Shown here: positions 45,701 to 55,100 of the stretch, in pieces
Position numbering within the stretch: the first letter of the stretch is position 1
Layout: each line of letters starts with the position of its first letter
From: Chitinophaga rupis
GTDB lineage: Bacteria > Bacteroidota > Bacteroidia > Chitinophagales > Chitinophagaceae
DNA length: 64,000 nucleotides
Direction: 5' to 3'
NCBI RefSeq assembly: GCF_900109685.1
Contig: NZ_FOBB01000002.1
Span: 862,085 to 926,084 of the forward strand
Position numbers and translations under genes: made by a program
Notes under the pieces: generated by a model
What the model was told of the DNA's origin: nothing
Seen by the model: only the letters and a program-made list of their open reading frames with translations
Database searches by the model: none

Positions 45701-46024
45701 TACTTCCTTGCCGTTTTCTCTGAGCTTTTTGAGCAGGTAGCTTTGCGGGCTGGCAGGGAGCTTTATCTTTTGTTCTGAAATGAGGCGGTCAATTAGTGGA
45801 TTGCCGGGGCGGCCGAGGATAAAGCCGGTGGTTTTAAGATCGCCGGTAGTGATGGTCGGGAGATTGCCTGAAAGCTGGTAGATGTAACGGGACAGGTCTT
45901 TGGCGGCGTAATCTTCCATGGGGGTAGCGTTTTTGGAGATTACTATGCTGAGGTTTTGCGCTTGCAGCGCAGCTGTAAGGAGGAGGAGGTTTAAAAAGGC
46001 GAATATTTTGCGGATTGAGAACAC
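42761..46024 (-). CDS. Secreted multidomain carbohydrate-active protein (GH67N/GH20b-like N-domain, CBM6-like, FN3)
   Basis: 1087 residues from GTG 46024; the signal peptide is FAFLNLLLLTAALQA. Residues about 25-150 look like the alpha-glucuronidase/hexosaminidase N-terminal domain (AAKDLSRYIYQLSG, FILGRPGN, VGVLYGVYGLLEEHLGVSF). A TIM-barrel-like domain follows at about 160-500 (EVRGFLPW, MARMRMNFLHIHNY, RIGLGLDIDLIP, YYYPYNMDLSN). A CBM6-like domain lies at about 565-675 (IRKGSWTAYKEQEFD, GKHSIYLVYRE). Two FN3-like domains and a C-terminal Ig-type part complete it. I cannot place the barrel in a defined GH family. Likely role: cleavage of acidic plant polysaccharide side chains. Confidence 0.7.
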   Translation of the reverse strand: MFSIRKIFAFLNLLLLTAALQAQNLSIVISKNATPMEDYAAKDLSRYIYQLSGNLPTITTGDLKTTGFILGRPGNPLIDRLISEQKIKLPASPQSYLLKKLRENGKEVIVIAANEEVGVLYGVYGLLEEHLGVSFSFDGDVLPAKKLTNVLPDVNEEKTPAVEVRGFLPWTNFPQSATSYSWEDWKFILDQMARMRMNFLHIHNYNGEAEHNEMFHNFEVDGKMSRVWMATARTGHAWGSFPGGEVNKYPFGSSDLFDDYDFGADCALHNEKLDNKQVFRKGVNEFQRVIEYAHRRGIRIGLGLDIDLIPEAYGLQPDDPKVIEARVKQITTDYPNLDYVLCFQSEGIAKDKAKWQKWRIIFDGFYNGLKKTTPNTRVAVSGWGLEPENTATLPKDVICAPISYYSDGFENGSIYDQREYWGCPWLERDFNSSVYYYPYNMDLSNTIKAWKERAPNMKGFYSLTWRITDAVKAKMWYMSRAPWDDKNELKDSKTVYGRFAEQQYGNAAATAITSIINENEPYASNFSECRPTPPFEVGDVENNESYLFNVLSFRLSGDGTQELFMPAANYTQNNVVRTVSISSDSSCVAYIRKGSWTAYKEQEFDPKWTKFKARVASMGSGGRIEIHLNAPDGPKIGEALVQPTGDWVNWTDVQTTITPAPGKHSIYLVYREPDAAQAYKADVAMAQGELSKAKEQLSTLDNAINTTTNPGQQYRLKLLRSRIGAEQDHIQLNLHFNEAKWNITPVAASWVRNFNSRVTDLSSLGNVVSMQNRFIQKNYLPEINRRLLNSYGAPAPENLQAKGTHDGAILTWEMNHSGSRGFIIFRNGERITENVLPADARRYEDKTSGTAKYEVISVRWDDIGSTPSVAATCEAGSADKTPPQIVVISPATTVLAGQPLWVKARLLDNRGYDLLKANLYYRTPGEKDWQQLHMTRRIKAIFTAVIPADKIGAEGVEYYISATDGSNQSSFPADAPAQPLSALQEKLPVTATALTAPAVESQKRSLKWQPVANASYYHIYRSQDKDFTPCPDNFLTYIAADAALTFTDNGEDFLAQPLQGAWYYRVTAVDPHGYEGPASASITPYQP

Positions 46025-46060
46025 TGGAATTTGGTTTTGTATTTTATAAGTTTTGTTTTA

Positions 46061-46092
46061 AGCCTTCAGCTTTATGCTTTTTGCTTTCAGCT
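46061..46092 (+). repeat. Degenerate GCTTTCAGC words (locus G flank)
   Basis: AGCCTTCAGCTTTATGCTTT and TTGCTTTCAGC follow each other just upstream of the type-2 repeat. Same style as the word repeats at 27304 and 29653 with a different word. Confidence 0.45.
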
Positions 46093-46106
46093 GTTACAGC
46101 ATGCGG

Positions 46107-46233
46107 GCAAGTCCGGGTACGAACTGACGCCGCCTGTTTGGATGGCTATTGGGCAGTTCAAGCGGACGGGCGGTGGATGGCTATGGGACGTTGTGGTTCG
46201 TATCACGCCGGCTAAGGTTCGTAACCCGGACCT
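46107..46233 (+). repeat. Type-2 structured repeat, copy G
   Basis: Inverted ends GTCCGGGTACGAAC (46111-46124) and GTTCGTAACCCGGAC (46218-46232). The core CGCCTGTTTGGATGGCTATT matches the copy at 26227-26364 in the same orientation, and GGATGGCTATGGGACGTTG is a second, internal copy of the core. Non-coding. Confidence 0.75.
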
Positions 46234-46696
46234 GCCGGCAACGCAGTACTTCAATGAGGAAGTAGTGGTGCGACTGATGGCGTAAGCGGTACGACCTTTT
46301 ATACCTTTTATGCTTGTGATATTAAACTCCATATTTATAATACTGGCAGTGGCATTGTTTGTACTACCGGATGGGGACTGGATAAGCCGTGATCTATGTG
46401 TGTGGTAGCCTATTGCAACAAGTAAATTTACCCCCCGCCTGGCGGGGAGCACTCCACTTTACTATTTAAAAACTAAACTATTTTAACAGGTTTTAAAATG
46501 GATATCCGGTATTTTTTGTTTGTCCCGGAATACTAGTCTGCTCTTCTACCTGAACTGGTCTGAATTTCTACCTAAGTACTGCTTAATAATCTGCAATTTT
46601 GGGAATTGTTTAATGTTACAACACCAGCATTGTTTGCCTACACCATTAGCCCTATTGGACCTGGATTTGATCTCTTTTTATTTAAACTTATTTTTT
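46234..46696. other. Rest of the gap upstream of the peptide genes
   Basis: It holds a small CCCCGCC/GGCGGGG hairpin (46433-46447), as also seen in repeat D at 22154-22168, and the leader of the first peptide gene. The phrase CCTACACCATTAGC (about 46637) recurs as CCTACACCATCAGC (about 47049) before the second peptide gene, so the leaders were duplicated together with the genes. The extended reading frame back to 46520 looks non-coding. Confidence 0.55.
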
Positions 46697-46951
46697 ATGG
46701 GAAAAATTAAGATTATGCTTGTTGCCATCACGGTTATGGCAACTGTTGGCGGAGCACTGGCATTTAGAGCAAACATGCGATACAGCACCTTGTATTGTAT
46801 AAGAGCAACCACGTTAGGAGCCGGTAACTGTACTGGCTGTCTGGTTGGCAAGGCCGGTGGCCTAAGCGCCTATTACTATACGACCACAAATAACTGCAAC
46901 CTTTGTAGTTTGGCTACCTGTAAATTTAGTACGCGTCTTATAGACGAGTAG
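46697..46951 (+). CDS. Secreted six-cysteine peptide 1
   Basis: 84 residues from ATG 46697. The signal peptide IKIMLVAITVMATVGGALA is followed by a mature part of about 62 residues with Cys at 34, 45, 48, 67, 70 and 75, and a YYYTTT motif between the Cys pairs. The next gene encodes the same length and the same cysteine positions. The N-terminus (KIKIML, GGALAF) recalls the small DUF6520-type proteins of Bacteroidota. Two CxxC pairs suggest three disulfides in the periplasm or outside, or a small metal site. Function unknown. Confidence 0.75.
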   Translation: MGKIKIMLVAITVMATVGGALAFRANMRYSTLYCIRATTLGAGNCTGCLVGKAGGLSAYYYTTTNNCNLCSLATCKFSTRLIDE

Positions 46952-47108
46952 GAGCACCATTGCAGCGTCACAAAAGGATACTGCATTTTTATGTTAAAAC
47001 ATGCCAGGAGCTATTACCAATCTGTATTATAGAATCATCAGCACTTTCCCTACACCATCAGCACAAAAATCCTATCATCCAACCTTTAATTTAATTAAAC
47101 CCGTTTTT

Positions 47109-47363
47109 ATGAAGAAGATCAAAATTATGCTTGCTGCCATTATTGTTATTGCCAGTGTAGGCGGCGCATTAGCTTTAAAAGCCAAAAACAGCTATGCCAA
47201 TCTCTTTTGCTATAAGACCATTGCCGGCGGAGCGGGCTTTTGTACCGATTGTATGGCAGGCAAAGTTGGAGGTAACACTACTTATTACTATACTACGACC
47301 TTTAATTGCCAGGGGTGTACTTTAATTCAATGCACCCGTACGGCCAAACTTACCCTGGAGTAA
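47109..47363 (+). CDS. Secreted six-cysteine peptide 2 (tandem paralogue)
   Basis: 84 residues from ATG 47109. Same layout as the peptide at 46697: signal peptide (KIKIMLAAIIVIASVGGALA) and Cys at 34, 45, 48, 67, 70 and 75, with GKVGG and YYYTTTFNC matching GKAGG and YYYTTTNNC. About half of the mature residues differ, while all cysteines and the aromatic run are kept, which points to selection on the fold. Followed after 27 bp by a strong terminator. Confidence 0.78.
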   Translation: MKKIKIMLAAIIVIASVGGALALKAKNSYANLFCYKTIAGGAGFCTDCMAGKVGGNTTYYYTTTFNCQGCTLIQCTRTAKLTLE

Positions 47364-47390
47364 TTTAGCTTATTCCCTGTCACTTGTTTT

Positions 47391-47421
47391 AAAGCCGGCT
47401 TGTAATGCCGGCTTTATTTTT
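47391..47421. terminator. Bidirectional terminator
   Basis: AAAGCCGGC (47391-47399), loop TTGTAAT, GCCGGCTTT (47407-47415), then ATTTTTT. It ends the peptide transcript and can serve the convergent S9 peptidase gene, whose stop is at 47421. Confidence 0.85.
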
Positions 47422-50087
47422 TAATTGCCTCTGGTATCCAACCGGTAACCTGTTTCAATGCCTTTAAGCTTTGCGGGAATGCCCCGGGTCATCCATACGG
47501 GTGGAGGAGCGCCTTTTAGGTAGTGGTCCAGGAACTGGGTGATACGGATGGTGAAATCCATACAATCATTGCCCCAGGCGCCATGGTTACTGTTATCGTA
47601 TTGTAACATCCATACCGGTTTATTGAGGCGGCGTAATGATATAAATAATTCAACTGCCTGTTCCCAGGGCACTGCGGTATCAATTTTACTATGAAAAATT
47701 ATCAGCGGGGTGGTTACTTTATCTGCCTGCAAAACAGGGGAATTCTCCAGGTACAGATCCGGGCGTTCCCATAGGCTGGCTCCCAGGATACTTTCATATA
47801 AACCCAGGCGGCTGATCTGTGCAGTGCCCTGCGGCCCGGAGAGCTGGAGTGCAGAGCTGATCCAGTTGCTGGTGCCTGCGCCTTCAATGGCTGCTGCAAA
47901 AATACCGGTATGCGTAACCAGGTAGTTAGTTTCAAAACCTGCGGTGCTATGGCCATTAATGCCCATTCTCTTTGCATTTACAAAGGGCATTTCAGCAAGA
48001 TGCAGGGCTGCGGATACCAGAGTATTATAAGTGCTTTGACCCGGATGGCCTTTGGTATAATAAATATCCGGGGTAAATACCAAGTAACCCCTGCTTACAA
48101 ACCAGGGAATGTTGATATTATTCCTGGTGAAATCCGGAATAGGATACTGGTACAGACGGCCGGACATTTGCTCATAATAATTAAACAGTACCGGGTATTT
48201 TTTATGGGGATCAAAGTTTTCCGGTTTGTATAAAATTCCCTGGCTGGTAGTACCATCCAGCTGCTGCCAGGTTAGCAGTTCGGCGGTAAGCCAGTTATAG
48301 TTGTTCTGCGGCTGCAGGTTGGTGAGCTGCCGGTAATGCTTAAAATCCTTTGTGAGCAGGTAATTAGGCGCCTGGGTTGCAGATTGCCGTTTAATGATCC
48401 AGGCGCCGGCGTTTTTTGCTTTCAGGGGAGGCATGCCAAAGCTATAAGCATGATCGGCCTGTACCTGTTTGTCGCCCAGGTAATAAAAAAAAGTCCAGGG
48501 ACCCATTGTTAATAATTCCGGATCACTGCTGCTGTTTAAAGCTTTGCGAAAGAAACCGTTGTATTTGTTTGCTGTGTTAAAGGCCGTGAGCAGGCTGATT
48601 TCATTTGCAGGATGGATGGCCAGCTGGTAAAATTCATCCAGCTCATTTACCAGCCGGAGTTTAATGTGATGAGCGCTGCCATAAGCGTTGGTAATGTTTA
48701 ACGGAGGCCTGGTGCCTGCTGCATCAAATAACCAGATATCATAGTTGTCGTACACCAGCAAACCGGCATCTTTTTCCAGCCAGCCCGCAATGCCCAATGA
48801 TACGAAGGGGGAATCGTTTTTTATGAATTCGTTTTTGTATGCCCAGCTGTTGCCCTGGCCGGAGATTTTTGTTATGCTGTCTGTAATAAGGTTATAGCTA
48901 TAATAGCTATTTTGTTTTTGGGCATTATAATATACCAGGTATTTGCCTGTGGGGGAAAGATAAAATTCCGTATAACCGGTTACCGGCAATGGCTTACGGA
49001 TGCCTGTTTGTAGTGAGAGCAGGCGGTAGCTCATCTGATCATTCAGCCAGAATCTATCGCCGATGGTATCATACTGCAATACGGCATGATTGCCTGTAAT
49101 ATCCCAGGTGAGCAGCTTTTCATTTTCCTGCTCCAGGCGTATAATGCGGCTGCTATCTGTGTTTATGGCGGCCATATATGTTTGAGGGACCGGGTTACTG
49201 AGCTGTGTACATTGTAATACGGGATCGCGATAGCTCCAGATATCCAGGCTAACAGCATCTTTTATCTCAGGCTTTGTTGTTGTTGGTTTCAGCTGAAACA
49301 GCAGGTAACGGCCATTTTTACTAATGGTCAGAAATGTGTTGCCAATAGTCAGGCCTGCTTCTATGCCGGGCGAGGTATTGCTGGCTTTGATCACAGCTTT
49401 ACTCATGCCGGACCGGTAATACCAAAGCGTATTGATCCCGTTTTCCTCTGCTATAAATGCCAGGCGGCTACCAGCGGTGTCTACTGCATAACTTTTTATA
49501 ACTGCGGATGTATCCTGCGCTGACCAGATGGTTACTGGTATACCTTCCGGCAACCGCAGCCATTGTAAGGTTGCTTTTGTGCGGAGCAGCAAAACATTTC
49601 CTTTTTTATCAAATGTATAATCTGTTACGTTGTTGAAACGGGACCTTTTGCCGGTGAATAAATTGTGCAGGGTGAGGGTGTCTTTCCGACAATAGGCCAG
49701 CCATTGTGCATTGCCGGCAACCGGATGTTTAACTGTGTTAATCCCAGGTATATATTCCGTTTTACCTGTGGCCAGCTGCAAAAAACAGAGGGTATCCTTT
49801 ATGTTGTAAACCAGCAGTTTGTTATTGCCGGAAAAGAAAGGTTGCGCAGCGTTGGGGATTTCCTTTTTCCAGGGGCCGTTTGTTGATTGTACTATGAGTG
49901 TGCTGCTATTTGTCGGCTTGTTACTGATGCTATAAACAAAGTATTTTCCATTGCCGGTGATGGCCAGTTCTGCACCCAGGGCAGGCCAGTTTACAATTGC
50001 ACTGCTATCAATGACCGGTTTTCCGGGAAGGGGCTGGGAAAATGCATAAGTATGAAAGGTTAGCAAAAGGAGGATCAGGCGTTTCAT
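47421..50087 (-). CDS. S9 family (prolyl oligopeptidase-type) peptidase, secreted
   Basis: 888 residues with a signal peptide (MKRLILLLLTFHTYAFS). Residues about 30-600 are beta-propeller-like repeats with Trp/Tyr-rich blades. The C-terminal alpha/beta-hydrolase domain has the triad Ser714 (GHSTAG), Asp803 (HSKIDTAVPW) and His835 (NSNHGAWG). The nucleophile elbow is GHSTAG instead of the usual GxSxGG. It should cut short peptides in the periplasm. It ends at the terminator shared with the six-cysteine peptide genes. Confidence 0.88.
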   Translation of the reverse strand: MKRLILLLLTFHTYAFSQPLPGKPVIDSSAIVNWPALGAELAITGNGKYFVYSISNKPTNSSTLIVQSTNGPWKKEIPNAAQPFFSGNNKLLVYNIKDTLCFLQLATGKTEYIPGINTVKHPVAGNAQWLAYCRKDTLTLHNLFTGKRSRFNNVTDYTFDKKGNVLLLRTKATLQWLRLPEGIPVTIWSAQDTSAVIKSYAVDTAGSRLAFIAEENGINTLWYYRSGMSKAVIKASNTSPGIEAGLTIGNTFLTISKNGRYLLFQLKPTTTKPEIKDAVSLDIWSYRDPVLQCTQLSNPVPQTYMAAINTDSSRIIRLEQENEKLLTWDITGNHAVLQYDTIGDRFWLNDQMSYRLLSLQTGIRKPLPVTGYTEFYLSPTGKYLVYYNAQKQNSYYSYNLITDSITKISGQGNSWAYKNEFIKNDSPFVSLGIAGWLEKDAGLLVYDNYDIWLFDAAGTRPPLNITNAYGSAHHIKLRLVNELDEFYQLAIHPANEISLLTAFNTANKYNGFFRKALNSSSDPELLTMGPWTFFYYLGDKQVQADHAYSFGMPPLKAKNAGAWIIKRQSATQAPNYLLTKDFKHYRQLTNLQPQNNYNWLTAELLTWQQLDGTTSQGILYKPENFDPHKKYPVLFNYYEQMSGRLYQYPIPDFTRNNINIPWFVSRGYLVFTPDIYYTKGHPGQSTYNTLVSAALHLAEMPFVNAKRMGINGHSTAGFETNYLVTHTGIFAAAIEGAGTSNWISSALQLSGPQGTAQISRLGLYESILGASLWERPDLYLENSPVLQADKVTTPLIIFHSKIDTAVPWEQAVELFISLRRLNKPVWMLQYDNSNHGAWGNDCMDFTIRITQFLDHYLKGAPPPVWMTRGIPAKLKGIETGYRLDTRGN

Positions 50088-50346
50088 ATAGTGGTGGAAA
50101 GGGGTAGGTTATTAAGGTACTGCTTTTTTTTTACAGGAAAAACGTGTGGACTGAATTTCCACTCAAATTGAGCGGTTCGTCTACTGCTGCATTTCGCTAT
50201 TGTATCCATCTTTGTAACAATCTATCAACTTATATTCCTGGCACTGCCATAAATATGATGATTGCCTTTTTTCATGGAGCTGCTGCCTCTCTTTCAGAAC
50301 GGGGGGCAGCATGCCTATTGTATTGTTAAACACTAAATTCCAGCAC

Positions 50347-51081
50347 ATGATCCCATCTACGACTATGACACCACAGGAAGTGGGTTTGTCTACCCTTGAG
50401 AACCTGAGCGTTGCTGACCGGTTAAACCAATGGATGTTTGATTCTATACGGCCTTATGTAAAAGGGGCGGTACTGGAAATTGGCAGCGGTATTGGTAATA
50501 TATCCAGCTGTTTTGTACAAAACGGGATACCCCTGCATGTGAGCGATTATAGCCAGGACTATTGCCGGATGCTGATGAAAAAGTTTGATACGGAACCGCT
50601 GATCAGAGATGTGTTACACCTGGACCTGGCTATTCCTGATATTGAAACTGCATATCCAAAATTGATTGGGAAATTTAATACGGTGTTTGCACTGAATGTA
50701 GTGGAACATATACTGGACCATCAGCTGGCACTGGCGAACTGTTATAAGCTGTTAGCGCCGGGTGGGAGGGTGATTATACTGGTGCCGGCTTACCAGGCGT
50801 TGTATAATGGGTTTGATAAGGAGCTGGAGCATTACAGGAGATATACGCGGAGTTCGTTAAGGAGGTTATTGGAATCGCAAAAGTTTGAAGTAATGAGGAC
50901 CTGGCATTTTAATTTAGCGGGGATATTTGGGTGGTTCTGGAGCGGTACTGTGATGGGGAAGAAGACGCTGCCGGCAGGGGAGCTGAAGTTTTATAATAAG
51001 CTGGTGCCGGTGTTTAGAGTGGCGGATAAGATGGTGGGAAATAGCGTGGGGTTGTCGGTGATAGGGGTGGGGGTGAAGTAG
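50347..51081 (+). CDS. Class I SAM-dependent methyltransferase
   Basis: 244 residues from ATG 50347; an ATG at 50311 is in frame but adds an unconserved tail. SAM-binding motif VLEIGSGIGNIS (motif I), HVSDYS (motif II), FNTVFALNVVEHI (motif IV) and LLAPGGRVIILVP (motif V) are all seen. The C-terminal part, LAGIFGWFWSGTVMG, may touch the membrane. Such proteins often sit with glycosyltransferases and modify lipid or sugar precursors; here it stands alone next to the SIR2 islet. Confidence 0.87.
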   Translation: MIPSTTMTPQEVGLSTLENLSVADRLNQWMFDSIRPYVKGAVLEIGSGIGNISSCFVQNGIPLHVSDYSQDYCRMLMKKFDTEPLIRDVLHLDLAIPDIETAYPKLIGKFNTVFALNVVEHILDHQLALANCYKLLAPGGRVIILVPAYQALYNGFDKELEHYRRYTRSSLRRLLESQKFEVMRTWHFNLAGIFGWFWSGTVMGKKTLPAGELKFYNKLVPVFRVADKMVGNSVGLSVIGVGVK

Positions 51082-51210
51082 GGGGGATTAAGAATGGGTT
51101 CAAAATGGTGATTTTTTGATAGTACATTATTGAGCTATATCCGGTAATAGTACCAGCCGCCAGCAGGCTTCTGCTGACGCTGCGCATCCGCTGACTAAGA
51201 CACTGATTTA

Positions 51211-52107
51211 TCAAATTTGCTGTTGCAATATTCGAAACATCGAATATTGAGGATGGTCGTGAACATGGAATAAGCCCACTCGAAATTTGGTACTGAGTTG
51301 TTTACCATGAATATTTTTAAAATTAAACGTAACAAAGATCGCAGGATAGTCGTCAACCGGGCCAGGTCGCAATTTGCGAACAAGATTATATAGCTGGAAT
51401 GCGCTCATGATTTGGCCTGGAACAGTAGCTTCAATCTCTTCCGCTTTATCGACTGGTCCTAGTCCATACCTTTCCCAAGCCCAAATTTTAGAGAAACCGT
51501 GATAGTTGAAATGTGTCGACTGAATATCGAGAACTATAAACTTACGTCCGTCCTCGTCGGTTCTTAAATCACTCGCCGTCACTTTAATTTGGGGGACGTT
51601 GATAATTACCAATGATTTTAATGCTTCCAGATCCAATTGGAATGTTACGTTTACATCAGTAGCTATACCAAGTCCCTTATTGAAGACCTTGAGGTAAAAT
51701 CCTTTTGACAAATAATCATGAGGGCCTGCTGGCTGTTGTGGCGGGTCGTAATCGTAGAAGTCCCGTTCTACCGTTAATCCGTTACGGGAAATATTAGATG
51801 AAAAGAACTCACCTGTATCAATTGTAAATAGTGGCTTGACAGGGCTGTGGACCGTTTCGTCATGATTACGTTGTTCAATCTTACTAATATTAACGGCAAT
51901 AATAATTGTAATAATTAAGGTTAGGAGTGATATTACCGGATTCAGAATCCCACCAAAATAATCACCGAATGTTCCCCAGTCAGCTGGGTCAGAGGAACGA
52001 GGTAAATCATGGAAGTCGTGTACATAGTAATAAATCGGTGCAGCGATCGCTAGCAACGTAATTAGACCTGCTGCTATTCCAATAATCCATTTAGTTAGGG
52101 TGGACAT
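51211..52107 (-). CDS. Two-helix membrane protein, SIR2 islet (FGDYFGGxLNP motif)
   Basis: 298 residues, not a recognised family. Helix 1 is at about 7-28 (IIGIAAGLITLLAIAAPIYY), then the motif DWGTFGDYFGGILNPVISLL leads into helix 2 at about 55-76. A soluble domain of about 220 residues with beta-rich stretches follows (KGFYLKVFNKGLGIATDVNV, DYPAIFVTFNFKNIHGKQL). The FGDxFGGxLNP loop occurs in membrane proteins of accessory regions. It lies 16 bp behind the SIR2 gene on the same strand, so the two are co-expressed. Inferred role: membrane partner, perhaps sensor or anchor, of the SIR2 protein. Confidence 0.7.
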   Translation of the reverse strand: MSTLTKWIIGIAAGLITLLAIAAPIYYYVHDFHDLPRSSDPADWGTFGDYFGGILNPVISLLTLIITIIIAVNISKIEQRNHDETVHSPVKPLFTIDTGEFFSSNISRNGLTVERDFYDYDPPQQPAGPHDYLSKGFYLKVFNKGLGIATDVNVTFQLDLEALKSLVIINVPQIKVTASDLRTDEDGRKFIVLDIQSTHFNYHGFSKIWAWERYGLGPVDKAEEIEATVPGQIMSAFQLYNLVRKLRPGPVDDYPAIFVTFNFKNIHGKQLSTKFRVGLFHVHDHPQYSMFRILQQQI

Positions 52108-52123
52108 GTAGACTGTGGTTTAA

Positions 52124-55100
52124 TTAATCATGCAATTCCTTGCGTTTTACCTTTTCTTTTAAATTATACCTGACATTGTTAAAACGACTGCTATCCAGCA
52201 ATGATAAAAAGTAAGCGACATCCTCATGTTCAATTCCCCAGTATTGTAATACAATGGCCAGTCTGACCAGTAACTCCTCGACAACATCTATTGCTAATTC
52301 TGGCGGATATGTATATTTATAAAGATTTAAAATTCCCAGCAACTCATTCTGCAAGGACTTGAAAAAGTCATTTTCCTTAAATGCCTCACACCACTGTACC
52401 AGATAACGCATGCATAAAATGATTCCAGCGCTACGTTTTAACTGGATTTTGCTGATGATAAGACGGATGTGTAACTGATGTACATCAAAATTTTCCTTAT
52501 CATACAGGTCCCTGGCCACCTCGGTAATCGCTTCATTGATGTCAGCTGTTTCATCAGATGCCAGCCCCGTCATGATATTCCGTACGTTACCTTCCTTAAC
52601 GGAAAGCTCCTCAACCCTCCTTCTTATTTGCTGAAAGTCATCTTGCTCCCCTAATAACACACTTTCCGCATCCAGAAACCAGTGCATCTCCTGCAACAGC
52701 GGAAAGAAGTCATCGATCCTTTCCATATTAACGTCCTTTAACTCGCCTAGTTTCGATTTTAGCTGATGATAGATATCCAGGATGTCGGTTGCCGTAAAAG
52801 TAAGCCCATTATCACTGCCTGTTGCCTTTCTGAGCCTCCTGAGCCTTATAAAATGATTATCCGAGGACCAGCTTCTTCTTCCATCTTTATTAATGAAAAT
52901 ACCCGTTTTCCATAACTGGGGACTTTTTAGCAGGCTATCAACGATTTTCCTTTGCAGGAACGTATTGCGTTTGCTGTAATGAACTGCCACAGACCATGTA
53001 TTTGGGCTGTTGATCCGCGAATAATCTAATTCCAGCAGCATATTGACAATTGATACAGTATTCTCATCGGTTAAGAATGTATGTATATTTCCCAGTATAA
53101 ACAGATAATCCGGATTCTCAGGAATTAACGCAATAAGTTGCTGCACAATTCGGGCTTGTTCGCCTTTCAGGCCACTTGCCTTTAGATGTTGATGGAAGGG
53201 ATTATTAGCTAATACGTATAAATACTGGGTTGCATTATCTAAGGACAATCCACCCCTGAGCGAGGCGATGATACAATCCTGGAGTACTGTGGCCATAACA
53301 TGGGCATCCTGACAATAACGGATAGCAGACTCTATAAAATCTGCATTAACATGCCTTTCCCTGTTAAATAAAATTCCTGTGCTTTTCCACGTTTGCCATA
53401 CTGTTGAGAAAAATGGTTGCCAGTTGTCCGGTCCGAGTATAACTATAAACTGGGCCAGGAACACCAGTATGTTATCCTTATACAAGTAAGGCGTACAACT
53501 ATCAAGATAGGCTGCAGCCAGCCGGTCAAATATGACCGGCGCCTTCTCCTGAAGGCCGGCCTCATATGCATAATCCTGCCCAATCCGTTTGGCAAATTTG
53601 GAATTATGATATTGTAATGAGAAATATAATACTGGGATGGGAAACTGGTTAACGACCGGCCTGAAAACACTATATGCTGCCTCCTCCGCTTTAAATCGTA
53701 TTGACTGCATCGCAAACGGAAATCCGGTTTCCATCATCATACCCAACAATTTAAGACTCCACACTATTTTATCGTCCCTGCCGAAATGAATAGATCTGCC
53801 AATGAAGTCATTTGTTTCGTAGGGCGTTATCTTCTCTTTGGGTTCCCCCGTCAGCGAAAAAACCATGTCAGGGATCTCATTAATGGATGCCAATCCTTGC
53901 TGTTTCAGCCTGCTCTCCTTTTCAAATAGCTGATTGTCATAATGGACACCATTTAACATCCGTTTCATTTGCAGCGCATACAGGCTCTCCTGAAAAAGCC
54001 CGAATGTTTGGGTAGATAAGTACTTTATTCCTGCCTCCCTATCTAACATGCCCCAATATCCTGCAAACGCAATAGGATTGTTTTTGGTAGTACCACCTTC
54101 CTCCAGCAACGCCCGTAGTTTTCCAAAATTGAAAGTAATAGCTGCCTCCATTATTAGCAGGAGCGTTTTTTCCTCTTCGTATTGTTTTAATCCTAATTGA
54201 CAGCATTTATTGTGGATCTCCTGGCATAACCCGTTATCCCCTTTCCAGATAGCGTCCTTTAGCGCCAGCTTCAAAAAATCATAATAAATGTCGTCCGATA
54301 ACACCTGGGCATGGGCCTGTAGTTGCTGAAAGCTTCCTTCTTCTATAATAGCGGAATAGGGAATGAATGTATCCTCCAGCAGTAAGGCCGTTAGTCCCAA
54401 AAAATGTTTACTAAGGCTCGGGTGGGCTTTTTTAACCTCTTCAAAGAGGGCATTCACCGAGCTTAGAAAATCGATCCTGCTATCGTTATTCAAACGATTA
54501 GCTGGCGGTATACGGTTGAATTGCTTCAACACTTTGAGTTCGTTGTATTGCATGCAAAGCTCCGAAACGACCTCCATATCTATATCTTTACTGTTACTAT
54601 GGAGCTGATCGATATACTGCTCATACCTTTGCCTGGCTAATAATTCATAAGAGAGCTGTGGTATATCTGTAACGGGTATATCACCAAAATAGTCCAGTAG
54701 TCTGGAGAGCAGGTCCCGGGTATTATCCACGTCAATTGCGCTGCCGGATACCTTCTCCAGAAAATGAACACAGCTGGGATGGCTGAGGGGGATATGCACA
54801 ACCCGGTGATTCTTATAAAACTGTTGTTTGTGACTGTCCGCGGGCGTCTTTGCCCTTGCATCAATCAGATAAATTTTTGCTTCTTCCTTTTTCTCGTCCG
54901 GATCTCGCATTACCACCGTTCGGATCCAGGATACCCAGGCCAGGAAATTGGGATCATCCCCGGAAAAGCCGATCAGGCAGAACTGACCCTGTAACAGAGA
55001 AATCCGCATCAGCTGCGTAAAGGCTTCGTGCCGTTGCGGATAATTGGCATAATCCTCCCCGGATATGATGTACCGCTTATCGTATTCATTGTCAAAAGCA

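Noticed and set aside
46520..46696. N-terminal extension of the first peptide gene
   Set aside because: It has no similarity to the leader region of the paralogue at protein level, and the signal peptide starts at ATG 46697 as in the second gene.
46697..47363. Six-cysteine peptides as lanthipeptide precursors for the LanC-like protein at 34962
   Set aside because: They carry Sec-type signal peptides, lie about 10 kb away, and the LanC-like protein lacks its zinc site and kinase residues.
50347..51081. Methyltransferase as part of the SIR2 cassette
   Set aside because: It is on the opposite strand, convergent, and has a base composition and family unlike a restriction methylase; no link is supported.
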